Source of the DNA: Saccharibacillus sacchari DSM 19268
GTDB taxonomy: Bacteria; Bacillota; Bacilli; Paenibacillales; Paenibacillaceae
NCBI RefSeq assembly: GCF_000585395.1
Contig: NZ_KK073875.1
Location: 5,609,519-5,673,518 of the forward strand
Reading direction: 5' to 3'
Length of the DNA: 64,000 nucleotides
Shown here: positions 16,044-24,892 of the stretch, in pieces
How the letters are laid out: each line of letters opens with the position of its first letter
Numbering within the stretch: the stretch's first letter is position 1
The notes under the pieces: model-generated
Seen by the model: only the letters and a program-made list of their open reading frames with translations
Told to the model about the DNA's origin: nothing
Database searches by the model: none
Made by a program: the position numbers and the translations under genes

Positions 16044-16082
16044 AACTTCTTCCCTCCGTCACTTTTCTTGCCTTAAGGAAAC

Positions 16083-16119
16083 AAAAAAAGTTCGATCTGT
16101 TGTAGCTACTCGAACTTTT
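16083..16119 (-). terminator. Terminator hairpin in the CDF leader
   Basis: On the minus strand AAAAGTTCG pairs with CGAACTTTT and is followed by a T-run, 40 nt before the CDF start. A perfect -10 box TATAAT lies upstream (+ strand 16267-16272), so the leader would be about 215 nt and would hold an early terminator. The rest of the gap 16044-16394 has no credible gene. I do not recognise a known riboswitch class. Confidence 0.55.
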
Positions 16120-16318
16120 GCAAAAAAACGCGATATTCTATTGGTTCCTCGTTTGATTTCTTCATGATTCTGCTCCGAACACTTTGAATTTGTATAGATC
16201 GCGGGCTGCATATTGAGCGCGGTGAACATATCCGTAACCTGTCTCAAATAGACGTCAAGATTGTTCATTATACGTCATCGGGAGCTGTTTGGGAATCCTT
16301 TTCTTGGTTTTCTGCATC

Positions 16319-16347
16319 TTTACAACATACGTCAAAACTTATATACT
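16319..16347 (+). promoter_or_regulatory. Promoter of the GntR-MFS pair
   Basis: TTTACA (16319-16324) and TATACT (16342-16347) are separated by exactly 17 bp and point at the regulator gene starting at 16395. Confidence 0.65.
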
Positions 16348-16394
16348 TGCTCAAGTGAAAGAACCAATCATCCTACCTTTAGAAAGGAGTCTTC

Positions 16395-17108
16395 ATGTTC
16401 GAAAAAGTAGAAAAACAAACATTGTCCGGCCAAGTCTACGCAAGACTGGAACGGCTGATTACGAACGGCGAATGGGAGATCGGCAGCCGCATTCCGCGGG
16501 AAGCCGACTTGATGGAAAAGCTCGGCGTCAGCCGCAATACGCTGCGCGAAGCGATTCGCGGGCTCGTTCAAGTGGGATTGCTGGAAACGCGTCAAGGCGA
16601 CGGAACCTTCGTCACGGCCAGCAGCGAACTCAGCGCGATTCTTCATAAACGCATGAGCCGCTCGTCTGTGATCGAAGCGCTCGAAGTCCAACATGCTCTT
16701 GATCGCGAAGCGGCGGCGCTGGCCTGCTTGCGTCGTACCGACGAACAGCTTCTTCAAATGGATCAGTATTCCAAGCAGTGCTTTGAAACGATTGAGCGCA
16801 ACGATCACGAAGCTTACCGGGACGCGGATTGGCTTCTGCATCGGACGATCGTGGATGCTTCGCATAATCAACTGCTGATCGATCTTTACGAGAATCTGTT
16901 CGAAAAACTGCAAATCTCGTTCTTCTTCAACCGCTTTATCCCGGAGCGTCATTCCGAAGTCGGTCACCCTGCGCTGATTGCCGCGATCCGAAATCGCGAT
17001 GCCCGAGCCGCAGTGAGTGCCGTCGACCATTATATCGCGCTGTTCAAGTCTCCCCACGAAGAGACGGACGGCTCTATGCTATTGAATTTATCTGGAAACG
17101 GAGAATAA
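16395..17108 (+). CDS. GntR-family regulator with FCD domain
   Basis: This 237-aa protein has an N-terminal winged helix (about 8-75; IPREADLMEKLGVSRNTLRE, then GLLETRQGDGTFV) and an all-helical FCD ligand domain (about 90-220) with the metal-ligand histidines typical of FadR-C subfamily members. It lies 7 bp upstream of an MFS transporter gene and probably controls it. The ribosome site GAAAGGAG precedes ATG 16395. The effector is unknown, probably a small organic acid. Confidence 0.88.
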   Translation: MFEKVEKQTLSGQVYARLERLITNGEWEIGSRIPREADLMEKLGVSRNTLREAIRGLVQVGLLETRQGDGTFVTASSELSAILHKRMSRSSVIEALEVQHALDREAAALACLRRTDEQLLQMDQYSKQCFETIERNDHEAYRDADWLLHRTIVDASHNQLLIDLYENLFEKLQISFFFNRFIPERHSEVGHPALIAAIRNRDARAAVSAVDHYIALFKSPHEETDGSMLLNLSGNGE

Positions 17109-17115
17109 TCTAGTT

Positions 17116-18327
17116 ATGAAAAAAAATGAATTTCTGCGCACGGAAGACGCGTCGAACCGCGTCTACTATCTGCTGCTGATCGGCATCCTGCTGGTCGCGG
17201 CGAATCTGCGTACCCATATTACTTCGCTCAGTCCGATCATTGATACGATACGAGGCGCGCTGTCGCTGTCGAGCACGACCGCGGGCTTTTTAACCACGCT
17301 GCCTCTGCTTGCTTTTGCTTTGTTATCGCCGTTCGTAGCGAAATGGGCACGGCAGTACGGAGCTGAACGCATGATCTTCGTATCGCTCGTCCTGATCGTG
17401 ATCGGCAGCCTGTTCCGTCCGTTCGGCGGCGCCGTGTCGCTGATGGCGGGTACCTTCCTGATCGGTCTGGCCGTCGCGGTGTTCAACGTGCTGCTGCCGA
17501 GCATCATCAAGCGGGAATTCCCGCAAAAAGTCGGCGTCATGACCGGGCTGTACTCGATCATGATGGGGATCTTCGCTTCGGCAGCCGCAGCGCTCAGCGT
17601 ACCGATCTCGAATACGGGCATGGGTTGGCGCGGTTCGTTGTTGATCTGGACGATCTTGTCGGTCATCGGCCTGATCGCCTGGCTGCCTCAGCTCGCCCGT
17701 AATACGCGTGCTGCCAATACCAATGCGCCGGACGTGCCGAAGCGCAGTATCTGGCGTTCGCCGCTGGCTTGGATGATCACGGTGAATATGGGCATGCAGT
17801 CGTCCATCTACTACATCATGGTCGCCTGGATGCCGAATATGATGCACGCGCAAAATCTCGATCCGGTCGTGGCCGGGTACATGCTCTCGCTGTTCCAGAT
17901 GCTGATGATCCCGATCAACTTCATCGCGCCGATCGTGGCTTCGAAAATGAAGGATCAGCGCATACTTATTATTATGACCTCGGCTTGTTATATCGTCGGC
18001 ATTCTCGGCTTCTTGTTCGCGAGCGGTTCGCTGCCGATCATTATTGTCGCGATCGTATTCTTCAGCATCGCGGGCGGATTCTCGTTCAGCTTGATTATGA
18101 TGTTCTTCTCGCTTCGCACCACGAGTGCTTCGGAAGCAGCCGATATTTCGGGGATGGCGCAATCGGTCGGTTATTTGCTCGCAGGTTGCGGGCCTCTGCT
18201 GTACGGGGCTTTGCATGATGCGACAGGCGGATGGACCGTGCCGTATTACGTGATGTTCGGCATTACGGCGGCTTATCTGTTGACAGGGCTGGTTGCGGGT
18301 CGAGGCGGAAAATTCGTGCATGAGTGA
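17116..18327 (+). CDS. MFS transporter, CynX/NimT-like
   Basis: This 403-aa protein has 12 predicted spans. It matches the cyanate/nitroimidazole-type MFS group: LLIGILLVAANLRTHITSLSP near the N-terminus and GRNTG-like loops followed by FSFSLIMMFFSLRT in the second half. The group exports or imports small anions and drugs; the substrate here is unknown. It is co-transcribed with the preceding GntR/FCD regulator. Confidence 0.88.
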   Translation: MKKNEFLRTEDASNRVYYLLLIGILLVAANLRTHITSLSPIIDTIRGALSLSSTTAGFLTTLPLLAFALLSPFVAKWARQYGAERMIFVSLVLIVIGSLFRPFGGAVSLMAGTFLIGLAVAVFNVLLPSIIKREFPQKVGVMTGLYSIMMGIFASAAAALSVPISNTGMGWRGSLLIWTILSVIGLIAWLPQLARNTRAANTNAPDVPKRSIWRSPLAWMITVNMGMQSSIYYIMVAWMPNMMHAQNLDPVVAGYMLSLFQMLMIPINFIAPIVASKMKDQRILIIMTSACYIVGILGFLFASGSLPIIIVAIVFFSIAGGFSFSLIMMFFSLRTTSASEAADISGMAQSVGYLLAGCGPLLYGALHDATGGWTVPYYVMFGITAAYLLTGLVAGRGGKFVHE

Positions 18328-18356
18328 GTGAGAGGAAGTCCTGTTCGTTTGGAAGG

Positions 18357-18486
18357 AAGCTGGGGGCGGCGGAGGGGGAAGTTCGTTCAAGACGCTGTCT
18401 CACTCGGAAAATGAACGGATTGAATAAGGAATTTTCCGAGTTCAAAGGCGTCTTTCACTGAACTTCCCCCTCCGCCGCGAGCTTCG
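18357..18486. repeat. Nested hairpin repeat, copy A
   Basis: Outer arms are GCGGCGGAGGGGGAAGTTC (18366-18384) and its exact reverse complement (18460-18478). The core (18385-18452) begins GTTCAAGACGCTGTCTCAC, contains an inner hairpin CTCGGAAAA/TTTTCCGAG and ends CAAAGGCGTC. The same core occurs at 60105, 60207 and 62919. The rest of the gap 18328-18659 holds only a terminator. Confidence 0.8.
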
Positions 18487-18581
18487 CCGCGAAAAGGCCT
18501 TTCCTCTTTGGGTTAAAGGGAGGAAAGAAGGGATTAAAGAATGATTGATTAGGGTTGATGAATTTGTTAGTTCATCTCGAT

Positions 18582-18627
18582 AAAAAAGGCTCGCCTGCGA
18601 AAAGGATATTCGCGGGCGAGCCTTTTT
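18582..18627. terminator. Bidirectional terminator
   Basis: AAAAAAGGCTCGCC pairs with GGCGAGCCTTTTT with an inner GCGAA/TTCGC stem. It separates the convergent MFS and GNAT genes. Confidence 0.85.
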
Positions 18628-18659
18628 GGATGGTTGCCATGGATAACAACGGCTTCGTG

Positions 18660-19073
18660 TTACATGCCTGATTGATTTTTATAGTTTCTCAGAATCATTC
18701 CGCCGGACGGGTGCATGCCGATTTTTTCGTAGAAACCTCCGAGCTCGGCATCGCACATCAGATCAATCATGTAATGTCCGTTCAACAACTCCAGCATACG
18801 GCGAACCAATTCCTGACCGATGCCGTTGCCTTGATACATGGGAATGACTTCGAGCAGCGGAATATACGCGCTCAGCACGCCGTCTGACAGCGCGTTGATA
18901 AAGCCGACCACTTTGCCGCTGTTTTCTTCCACGGCAAGTACCACATGAGACGAACCGTGCAGCAAGCGAATAAAATTCGGATAGCTCGGCGGGTCCGGCC
19001 AGCCTTCGAAAAACCCCTCGGCCAAATCGGATTCGCTGATGTTATCGAGGGTGGTCAGATAACGGATCTTCAT
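18660..19073 (-). CDS. GNAT-family N-acetyltransferase
   Basis: This 137-aa protein has a single GNAT domain. The acetyl-CoA motif is IPMYQGNGIGQELVRRML (Q-x-x-G-x-G), followed by a fourth strand and GGFYEKIGM, a typical motif B ending. The substrate is unknown. I chose ATG 19073 (MKIRYLTTL) behind GGAGGC; a longer frame upstream lacks a ribosome site. Confidence 0.85.
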   Translation of the reverse strand: MKIRYLTTLDNISESDLAEGFFEGWPDPPSYPNFIRLLHGSSHVVLAVEENSGKVVGFINALSDGVLSAYIPLLEVIPMYQGNGIGQELVRRMLELLNGHYMIDLMCDAELGGFYEKIGMHPSGGMILRNYKNQSGM

Positions 19074-19269
19074 GATGGACGCCTCCAGTTTCTGTTCGAC
19101 TCGAAAATCGCCTATGCTTATAAAGAATACCCCATACAAACGCATTTATCTCCTTTTCTCCCCTTTAACATTGACGCCGCCCGCAAGGCTTGCGACAATG
19201 GAAGGAATCAAGAAACCGGCAGGGGCGGAGCGTCCGGCGGGCGATCATTTCATAGAAGGATGGTTAGCG

Positions 19270-19701
19270 ATGAATTATTCCAAAGGCACCAATTATGCGC
19301 TGCATACGATGCTCGATCTGGCTGCGCGCAAACCGGGAGTCAAGATTGGCGTGCAGGAACTGGCGGCTAGACAGAACGTCTCGCCTACCTATCTCTCGAA
19401 AATCCTGACCAAGTTGGCAAAAGCCGGTCTGGTCGATTCTTACTCCGGCGCGCAAGGCGGCTATTGCCTGCGCCGCAACAAAGACGATATTTCTTTCCTC
19501 GATATCATTCAGGCGATCGAAGGCAATACGCCGCTGTTCAAAGGGTGCGAATCCAACGGTCCGGGCTGTCTCGTGGAGTCGGTCATGCGGGAATCCGAAC
19601 GCAAGATGGATGATCATCTGCGGGCGACCACGATCGGTCAGCTTGCGGACAAAATGGCTGCCCATCTCGCCGAGCACGGAGCCGTGTCCAAGGAAGATTA
19701 A
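19270..19701 (+). CDS. Rrf2-family transcriptional regulator
   Basis: This 143-aa winged-helix regulator carries the Rrf2 signature NYALHTMLDLAAR, then LAARQNVSPTYLSKILTKL (recognition helix) and SGAQGGYCLRR (wing). Two cysteines in CESNGPGCLVE could sense redox or bind a cluster, but the three-cysteine spacing of IscR/NsrR is not clear. The start ATG 19270 has AAGGA upstream. It is monocistronic, with a terminator after it. Confidence 0.85.
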   Translation: MNYSKGTNYALHTMLDLAARKPGVKIGVQELAARQNVSPTYLSKILTKLAKAGLVDSYSGAQGGYCLRRNKDDISFLDIIQAIEGNTPLFKGCESNGPGCLVESVMRESERKMDDHLRATTIGQLADKMAAHLAEHGAVSKED

Positions 19702-19744
19702 TGCTTCACACATAAGGACTCCATTGCATTTTGGCGTTCCTATC

Positions 19745-19790
19745 AAAAAGATCCGACCCGGTTTTCAAACAGCGGGGCGGATCTTTTTTT
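19745..19790. terminator. Bidirectional terminator
   Basis: AAAAAGATCCG (19745-19755) pairs with CGGATCTTTTTTT (19778-19790). It separates the Rrf2 gene from the convergent kinase fusion. Confidence 0.85.
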
Positions 19791-19815
19791 GTTGATTTCG
19801 TCATAGACGATACCG

Positions 19816-21513
19816 TCAACGAGCCGCTCTCCATGCCTCCAGCAATTCCGCCACCGTCTCCCACCGCTCGGATCGATCCGGCGAAACGGCTCGCGTCGCA
19901 AGTTCGAACAACGCTTGCCCCGCTTCCCACCGCTCGCGGGAACGATCCGTTTCGCTGCCGAGCAGACAGAACGCCATGGCACCCATTCCGTACACGTTCG
20001 TCCTCGAATCGATGACGGCTCCCAATTCGTACTCTTCCGGCGACATAAAGCGCGTAGATCCCCACATCCGGCCCATTTCGTTCGTATACGGCGCCGGACT
20101 GTAAAAATCGATATCGCAGACCGTGATTTGTTTGCGTTCGAAATCATAGATCAGGCTGCCGTCGTAAAAGTCGATCGCGACATAGCCGAAAGCCTCCACA
20201 TGAGCATGGAAATCCAGGATACGTTCCACCGCGTCGATCCGTTCTTCGATCGGAAGCCTGCGGAATCTCGAAATCGGGGAAGAAGGAGAGTCGTCGCGTC
20301 GCAGCAATTCGCCTTCCGCCCATTCGAACAGCATCGCATACCCGTCTTCCGTTTCGAAATGGTCGAGCAGCCGCACAAGCGTCGGATGCTCCAATATTTC
20401 GTACGCATTGGCCCCTTGCTGCAAGCGACGCACGGCATCGATAGGATGTCCCTCGTAATCGGCCGTTGCCGCTCCCGCATATTTGACAAACACCTGCTGA
20501 TCTTCAATCTTCAATCCGAAAGCGATATTGCCGGAATCTTGTCGATCCCAGACGCGGAAAACAAGACCGAACGGTGCCAACCAATTGAAATCATGCGGAC
20601 GCCGCAGCAAAAAGGGAACGCCGTCGATCCGCTGCTCGATCAATCCGCCCAGCGGATCCGGTTCTGCGGCACGCTGAACGCTGACCACCGTACCGAATAC
20701 CGCGACTGATTCCGCCGAAGATTCGGGCTTCACGCTTTCGCCAAGCGGCGGCAGGACCGGAGCGAACGGCCCTGCCCCTCCAGCTTCACCGATCGCCAAC
20801 GTCACCTGCGGAACATTCGGATCGAATTCGGGCGGTGCAGGCTGAGGTTCCGTCAGTTCTTCCTCCTGCTGCTGCATTTCGTTATCCGTCAAAGCGATGT
20901 CGGCATTTTCCGAAATAAATGTCGGTTCCGCAAGCTCTGTTTCTTTCATTTCCAGCAGGCGCTCCTGCACCCGCCATTCATCCCGAAGCAGCGCGTATAC
21001 GCATTCGTCTTTCCATTCTCCGTCCACGGTGGGCAAGCTTTGACGGAAAAATCCTTCCATCCGCATGCCCGTCTTCTCCAGCAGCGCGCGCAAAGCCAGA
21101 TTTTCCGGCGGACAAGTCACCGTGAGCCGATGCAGGCCGAGTTCTCCGAACGAGTGACCCAGCAGTGCGCGGAACGCTTCACTGGCATAACCGTGCCTGC
21201 GGTAGTCCGAACGAATGCCTACGCCCAGTTCCCCCGTTAGCGGCTGGGCGCCCGGTCGGCAAAATACGTGCCCCATCACTTCGCCGTCCTCTTCCGAGAC
21301 CAGTGCGTGCAGATACGGATCAGCCGCCATGTCGCGCAGCCGTTGTTCCGTATAAGCGCCTTCCGGGAAGCTGTCCGCAATGCCTTCATCCTGCAAATAA
21401 GCCAGCAGGCGCAACCATTCGCTTTGCGCAAACCTTCGAATCTGCATACGCGGCGTGCGGATCAAGGCTTCCGGCAACGCTTCGTGTTCGACGGCTTCTT
21501 TTTCTCTCTCCAT
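19816..21513 (-). CDS. GNAT acetyltransferase-protein kinase fusion
   Basis: This 565-aa protein joins two domains. Residues about 15-185 are a RimJ/RimL-like GNAT (RTPRMQIRRF at the start, acetyl-CoA loop IRSDYRRHGYASEAF, ending ENLALRALLEKTGMRMEG). A Pro/Glu/Gln-rich linker follows (about 200-290). Residues about 295-565 are a protein-kinase-like domain: VFVKYAGA (probable ATP lysine), YVAIDFYDGSLIYD (catalytic loop, Asp kept, Asn replaced), CDIDFY in place of DFG, and GSTRFMSPEEYELGA (activation loop/APE region). The stand-alone kinase is known in Bacillales; the fusion is unusual. Start ATG 21513 has GGGGAGGGG upstream. There is no frameshift between domains. Substrates are unknown. Confidence 0.8.
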   Translation of the reverse strand: MEREKEAVEHEALPEALIRTPRMQIRRFAQSEWLRLLAYLQDEGIADSFPEGAYTEQRLRDMAADPYLHALVSEEDGEVMGHVFCRPGAQPLTGELGVGIRSDYRRHGYASEAFRALLGHSFGELGLHRLTVTCPPENLALRALLEKTGMRMEGFFRQSLPTVDGEWKDECVYALLRDEWRVQERLLEMKETELAEPTFISENADIALTDNEMQQQEEELTEPQPAPPEFDPNVPQVTLAIGEAGGAGPFAPVLPPLGESVKPESSAESVAVFGTVVSVQRAAEPDPLGGLIEQRIDGVPFLLRRPHDFNWLAPFGLVFRVWDRQDSGNIAFGLKIEDQQVFVKYAGAATADYEGHPIDAVRRLQQGANAYEILEHPTLVRLLDHFETEDGYAMLFEWAEGELLRRDDSPSSPISRFRRLPIEERIDAVERILDFHAHVEAFGYVAIDFYDGSLIYDFERKQITVCDIDFYSPAPYTNEMGRMWGSTRFMSPEEYELGAVIDSRTNVYGMGAMAFCLLGSETDRSRERWEAGQALFELATRAVSPDRSERWETVAELLEAWRAAR

Positions 21514-21682
21514 CTTGTCCCCTCCCCTGTACAAATAGGCTTGCAGCTTCGACAATCAAGGCTCGTTGCCACCCGGCCTTTAGTCTTCGACTTTCCGATA
21601 GCGCGTGTAAAAGAAGCTTCGCCGCATGCAGCGGATATCCTGCTGACGACTCGGACTTCGTCCTGCATATCTTCAAACCTCG

Positions 21683-23452
21683 TTACGGGGTTGCTTCGGG
21701 CGGCGAAACCTCCGGCGTCTTCCTCTTCTTCGTCGCCCGTTCGAAACGGTACGCGATTTCGATCAACAGAGGGTCGGACATCGCGGTTCCCGATAATAAA
21801 AGACCGACGGGACGGCCCGATGCGGTATAACCGGCAGGTACGGACACTAACGGGTAGCCCGCGCGCGCGGCCAGATCGGCCCCCGAAGAATCGGCGAAGG
21901 CCAACGCGTGCACCTCGTACTGCCTCAACGCCAAGTCTATCCCTTCCTCGCCTGCACGGCGAACGCCGCGCTCTTTGCTCGTTCGATACTCCTCGTCTTC
22001 CAGGCTGCCGCCGTCCCGCTCGGACTCTTCCAGCAGATGCTGACCGTAACGCAAGCATTCGCTTTCATTTTCCCGGTTAAAAGCAATGACTTCGCCGAGG
22101 TTCGCGGGTACCGTGCCTTCGGGCTGCGCGGCGAGAAAAGCGTCGATCGCGCTTTTGAATTCGCGGCGCATGACCGTTCCGTCCCATTCGTCGTTGTAAG
22201 CCGGCATGTCCAAATCGCGTACGATTTCGATTCCCGCAGCTTGCAAACCGCTCAGCGCCTGTTCGAATACGACCGCCGTTTCTTCGTCGAGTTCGTCCGC
22301 AAGCTGTTTGGCCACGCCGACTTTGAGCCGGACGGGCAGCACGTCGCGGCCGGGAAGAAACGAGATCGGACGCTGCGGCAGCAGCGTGCAGGCATCCGCT
22401 TCGTCGCCGAACGCCATTGCTTCCAGAATCAACGCGGCATCCAGTACCGTGCGGGCGATCGGGCCCAGCGTGTCCTGCGTCAGCGTCAGCGGAACCACCC
22501 CGCTGCGGCTGATCAGGCCCACCGTCGGTTTGATCCCTACGACCGATTGATACGCGGAAGGATTGACGATCGAGCCCGATGTTTCCGAACCGATCGCGCC
22601 GAGGCAAAAGTTGGCCGATACGGCGGCGGCACTGCCGCTGCTCGATCCGCCGACCGGATAATCGCCGTACGGATTATGCGTTTGCCCGCCTCGCGAGCTG
22701 TAACCGGACGGCATTTCCCGCGACATGTAGTTGGCCCATTCCGTCATGTTCACTTTGCCCAGCAATATCGCGCCCGCGTCTCTCAACTTGGCTACGGCGA
22801 AAGCATCCTGCTTGGCCCGGCGGTCTTGAAGAGCCAAAGAACCGGCTGCCGTCGTCATGCGATCCGCGGTATCGATGTTGTCTTTGAGCAGGATCGGCAC
22901 GCCATAGAGCGGCAAAGATCCCAGCTCGTCAAAGTTGTCGTCCAACTGTTTGGCAAGCGCCGCGGCATCCGGGTTGATTTCCAATACTGCGTTCAGTTTG
23001 CCGTCCAGCCGCTTGATCCGGTCGAGATACGCTTCAGTCAGCTGTACGCAGGTCCAGTTGCCGCTTTGCAATTTTTCTTTGAACTGTTCAATGGTCAGCT
23101 CCAGCAGGTCTTTATCCGTGATTTCTTCCCGATCATGCGCCGCATTATGACTGAGCGCATTGCGGTTGGCGTTTTCCGAAGCGGTCGGCACGTCTTCATT
23201 CTCGCCTTTTTTCATCCGCAACTTGAGCTCCAGAGGCTTCAACTCGCGCTGTGGCTGTAACTTGGATTGCGAACCTTTCCATCCGGAAGCCGCTTCCAAA
23301 ATGGAGGCGAGATCCTGACCTTCGGGATTGGCGACATCGACTTGAGGTTTTACGACTTCGTTCTCGACCGGAATGCCGCGGGGATCGGGACCTTTATTGC
23401 CTTCGGCAGCTCCGGCTTCGCCCGAAGCGGACGGTTTCGATTTTTTCTGCAT
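21683..23452 (-). CDS. Amidase-signature family hydrolase
   Basis: This 589-aa protein carries the Ser-cisSer-Lys triad of the amidase signature family: Lys190 in GVPILLKDN, cis-Ser270 in YPVGGSSSGSA and nucleophile Ser294 in GSETSGSIVNPSA. Members cleave amide bonds in small amides, peptides or Gln-tRNA intermediates; this one is a stand-alone amidase, not GatA, since gatCB are absent. The first 116 residues are polar and low-complexity with no signal peptide, an unusual extension. The start at 23452 follows AAAGGAGGT. It lies 30 bp downstream of the TPR gene, probably co-transcribed. Confidence 0.88.
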   Translation of the reverse strand: MQKKSKPSASGEAGAAEGNKGPDPRGIPVENEVVKPQVDVANPEGQDLASILEAASGWKGSQSKLQPQRELKPLELKLRMKKGENEDVPTASENANRNALSHNAAHDREEITDKDLLELTIEQFKEKLQSGNWTCVQLTEAYLDRIKRLDGKLNAVLEINPDAAALAKQLDDNFDELGSLPLYGVPILLKDNIDTADRMTTAAGSLALQDRRAKQDAFAVAKLRDAGAILLGKVNMTEWANYMSREMPSGYSSRGGQTHNPYGDYPVGGSSSGSAAAVSANFCLGAIGSETSGSIVNPSAYQSVVGIKPTVGLISRSGVVPLTLTQDTLGPIARTVLDAALILEAMAFGDEADACTLLPQRPISFLPGRDVLPVRLKVGVAKQLADELDEETAVVFEQALSGLQAAGIEIVRDLDMPAYNDEWDGTVMRREFKSAIDAFLAAQPEGTVPANLGEVIAFNRENESECLRYGQHLLEESERDGGSLEDEEYRTSKERGVRRAGEEGIDLALRQYEVHALAFADSSGADLAARAGYPLVSVPAGYTASGRPVGLLLSGTAMSDPLLIEIAYRFERATKKRKTPEVSPPEATP

Positions 23453-23482
23453 GGATCGGCGACCTCCTTTTCAACCCCTGAT

Positions 23483-23986
23483 TTAATCCCAGACCTCGTT
23501 CAGACGATCCGCGTAAAAAGCAATAGCCTTCTGATAACTCTGTACCCCTATATGACTCGAATGATCGGCAATTTCTTTCAATAATAGCTCCATTGCTTCA
23601 GCGTGCTTCCCCCTATTATGCAGAACCATCGCCAAAAACACGTGCAGCTCCCGATGCTCGGGGTATTCGGCAATCGCGGCGCGCAGCACCTTTTCCGCTT
23701 GCTCGTACTCGCCGAGCACCCGGTACGTACTTCCCAATCCGAGCAGCGCTTCCGCACGATCCGGTTCGCGCAGTCCCGATTCCAAGCTGCGGACATAATA
23801 CGGAACCGCTTGTCGCTCCAGCCCCAAATTGTCATGCGTCGAAGCCAGTTCATACAGCAGCTTGGCCGATTCGCCGAACTCTGCCAGCAGCTCAAGCATC
23901 CGCGACCGAGCTTCTTCGCCCCGGCCGTCCCGGCGAAGCTGCACGGCGGCGTGCAGTCTTTCGGATTGCGTTTCTTCCGTCGGCAT
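23483..23986 (-). CDS. Tetratricopeptide repeat protein
   Basis: This 167-aa soluble protein has about four TPR units (for example KLLYELASTHDNLGLERQAVPYY, then EALLGLGSTYRVLGEYEQAEKVL). TPR proteins act as protein-binding scaffolds; no partner is evident. I chose ATG 23986 (MPTEETQ) because GGAGGG lies 9 bases upstream. It precedes the amidase gene on the same strand. Confidence 0.82.
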   Translation of the reverse strand: MPTEETQSERLHAAVQLRRDGRGEEARSRMLELLAEFGESAKLLYELASTHDNLGLERQAVPYYVRSLESGLREPDRAEALLGLGSTYRVLGEYEQAEKVLRAAIAEYPEHRELHVFLAMVLHNRGKHAEAMELLLKEIADHSSHIGVQSYQKAIAFYADRLNEVWD

Positions 23987-24139
23987 CCGCGTCCCTCCAA
24001 TCATGTCCTAATCTTTCTTTATTAAATGTTAACACGGCGACTCCGGGAATAGTTTGAATTTAAAAAAGCTTCATCGCTTTTCGTATTGAAGCCCTTCGGT
24101 TATTCCCCTATGATAAAAAGCGGAAGGAGGTGCTGCGCA

Positions 24140-24775
24140 GTGGCAAGAACCAAAGCATTCGACCCGAACGAAGTTCTGCTCAAGGCGCTCGGCGTGTTCG
24201 GCAGCCGCGGCTACGAAGGCACTTCGCTGCCCGACCTGCTTCAAGGATTGGGCATCGCCAGACAAAGCCTATACGATACGTACGGCACCAAAAGAAACTT
24301 GTTTTTGGCGGCCGTCAAACATTATATGAATAGCAAATCTTCGGATTTGTCGGAGCTTGCCGAACAGCCCGGAACGGCGCAAGAACGGATCGGCGCCGCC
24401 TTCGGCAGCATCGTGAACGTGCTCGACGATCCGGTTCTTCGGCAGGATTGCTTCATTATCAGCAGCGCGATCGAGCAGGCGCCGCGCGACGCGGAACTGG
24501 CCGCCTACCTGCGAGATAACGACCGGGAAATGGAGCAGGCTTTCGCCAAGCTGCTGGAACGGGGCCGAGAACAAGGGGAGCTGACCGCAGGGACGAATAT
24601 TGCGGAACTGGCCTGCTTTTTGACGCACGAACGCAATGCGTTGGTCCTGACCGCCAAGCTGGGAGCCGATCGAGCCAAGTTGGAAAGCATCGTGCGCATG
24701 ATTTTGTCCGTGCTGCGATTTTCGTCGAGCAACGTCGAATCGGCTTCGCCGGACATGCGGGTTCCCAACGATTAA
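24140..24775 (+). CDS. TetR/AcrR-family regulator
   Basis: This 211-aa protein has an N-terminal TetR helix-turn-helix (FGSRGYEGTSLPDLLQGLGIARQSLYDTYGTKRNLFL) and a helical ligand domain of the TetR-C33-like type. The start is GTG 24140 with AAGGAGG at 24124-24130. It is convergent with an NmrA-like/NTF2-like gene pair whose upstream region holds TetR-type palindromes, so it may control that pair. Confidence 0.88.
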   Translation: MARTKAFDPNEVLLKALGVFGSRGYEGTSLPDLLQGLGIARQSLYDTYGTKRNLFLAAVKHYMNSKSSDLSELAEQPGTAQERIGAAFGSIVNVLDDPVLRQDCFIISSAIEQAPRDAELAAYLRDNDREMEQAFAKLLERGREQGELTAGTNIAELACFLTHERNALVLTAKLGADRAKLESIVRMILSVLRFSSSNVESASPDMRVPND

Positions 24776-24794
24776 GACGCTCCGAGAAACGATG

Positions 24795-24844
24795 AAAAGC
24801 CGCCGCTTATCCCGAACAGCTTTCGGGGCAAGCGGCGGCCTTTT
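24795..24844. terminator. Bidirectional terminator
   Basis: GCCGCCGCTT (24799-24808) pairs with AAGCGGCGGC (24830-24839), with an inner CCCGA/TCGGG stem and flanking A and T tracts. It separates the convergent TetR and NmrA-like genes. Confidence 0.85.
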
Positions 24845-24892
24845 CGTTTTGGATCGATCCATTCGGCGTATTCGGCATAGATTCGGCCGTAC

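Noticed and set aside
16059-16268. A 69-codon minus-strand frame upstream of the CDF gene
   Set aside because: Its ATG overlaps a perfect -10 box and has no ribosome site, and the frame runs through a terminator hairpin. It is a leader, not a gene.
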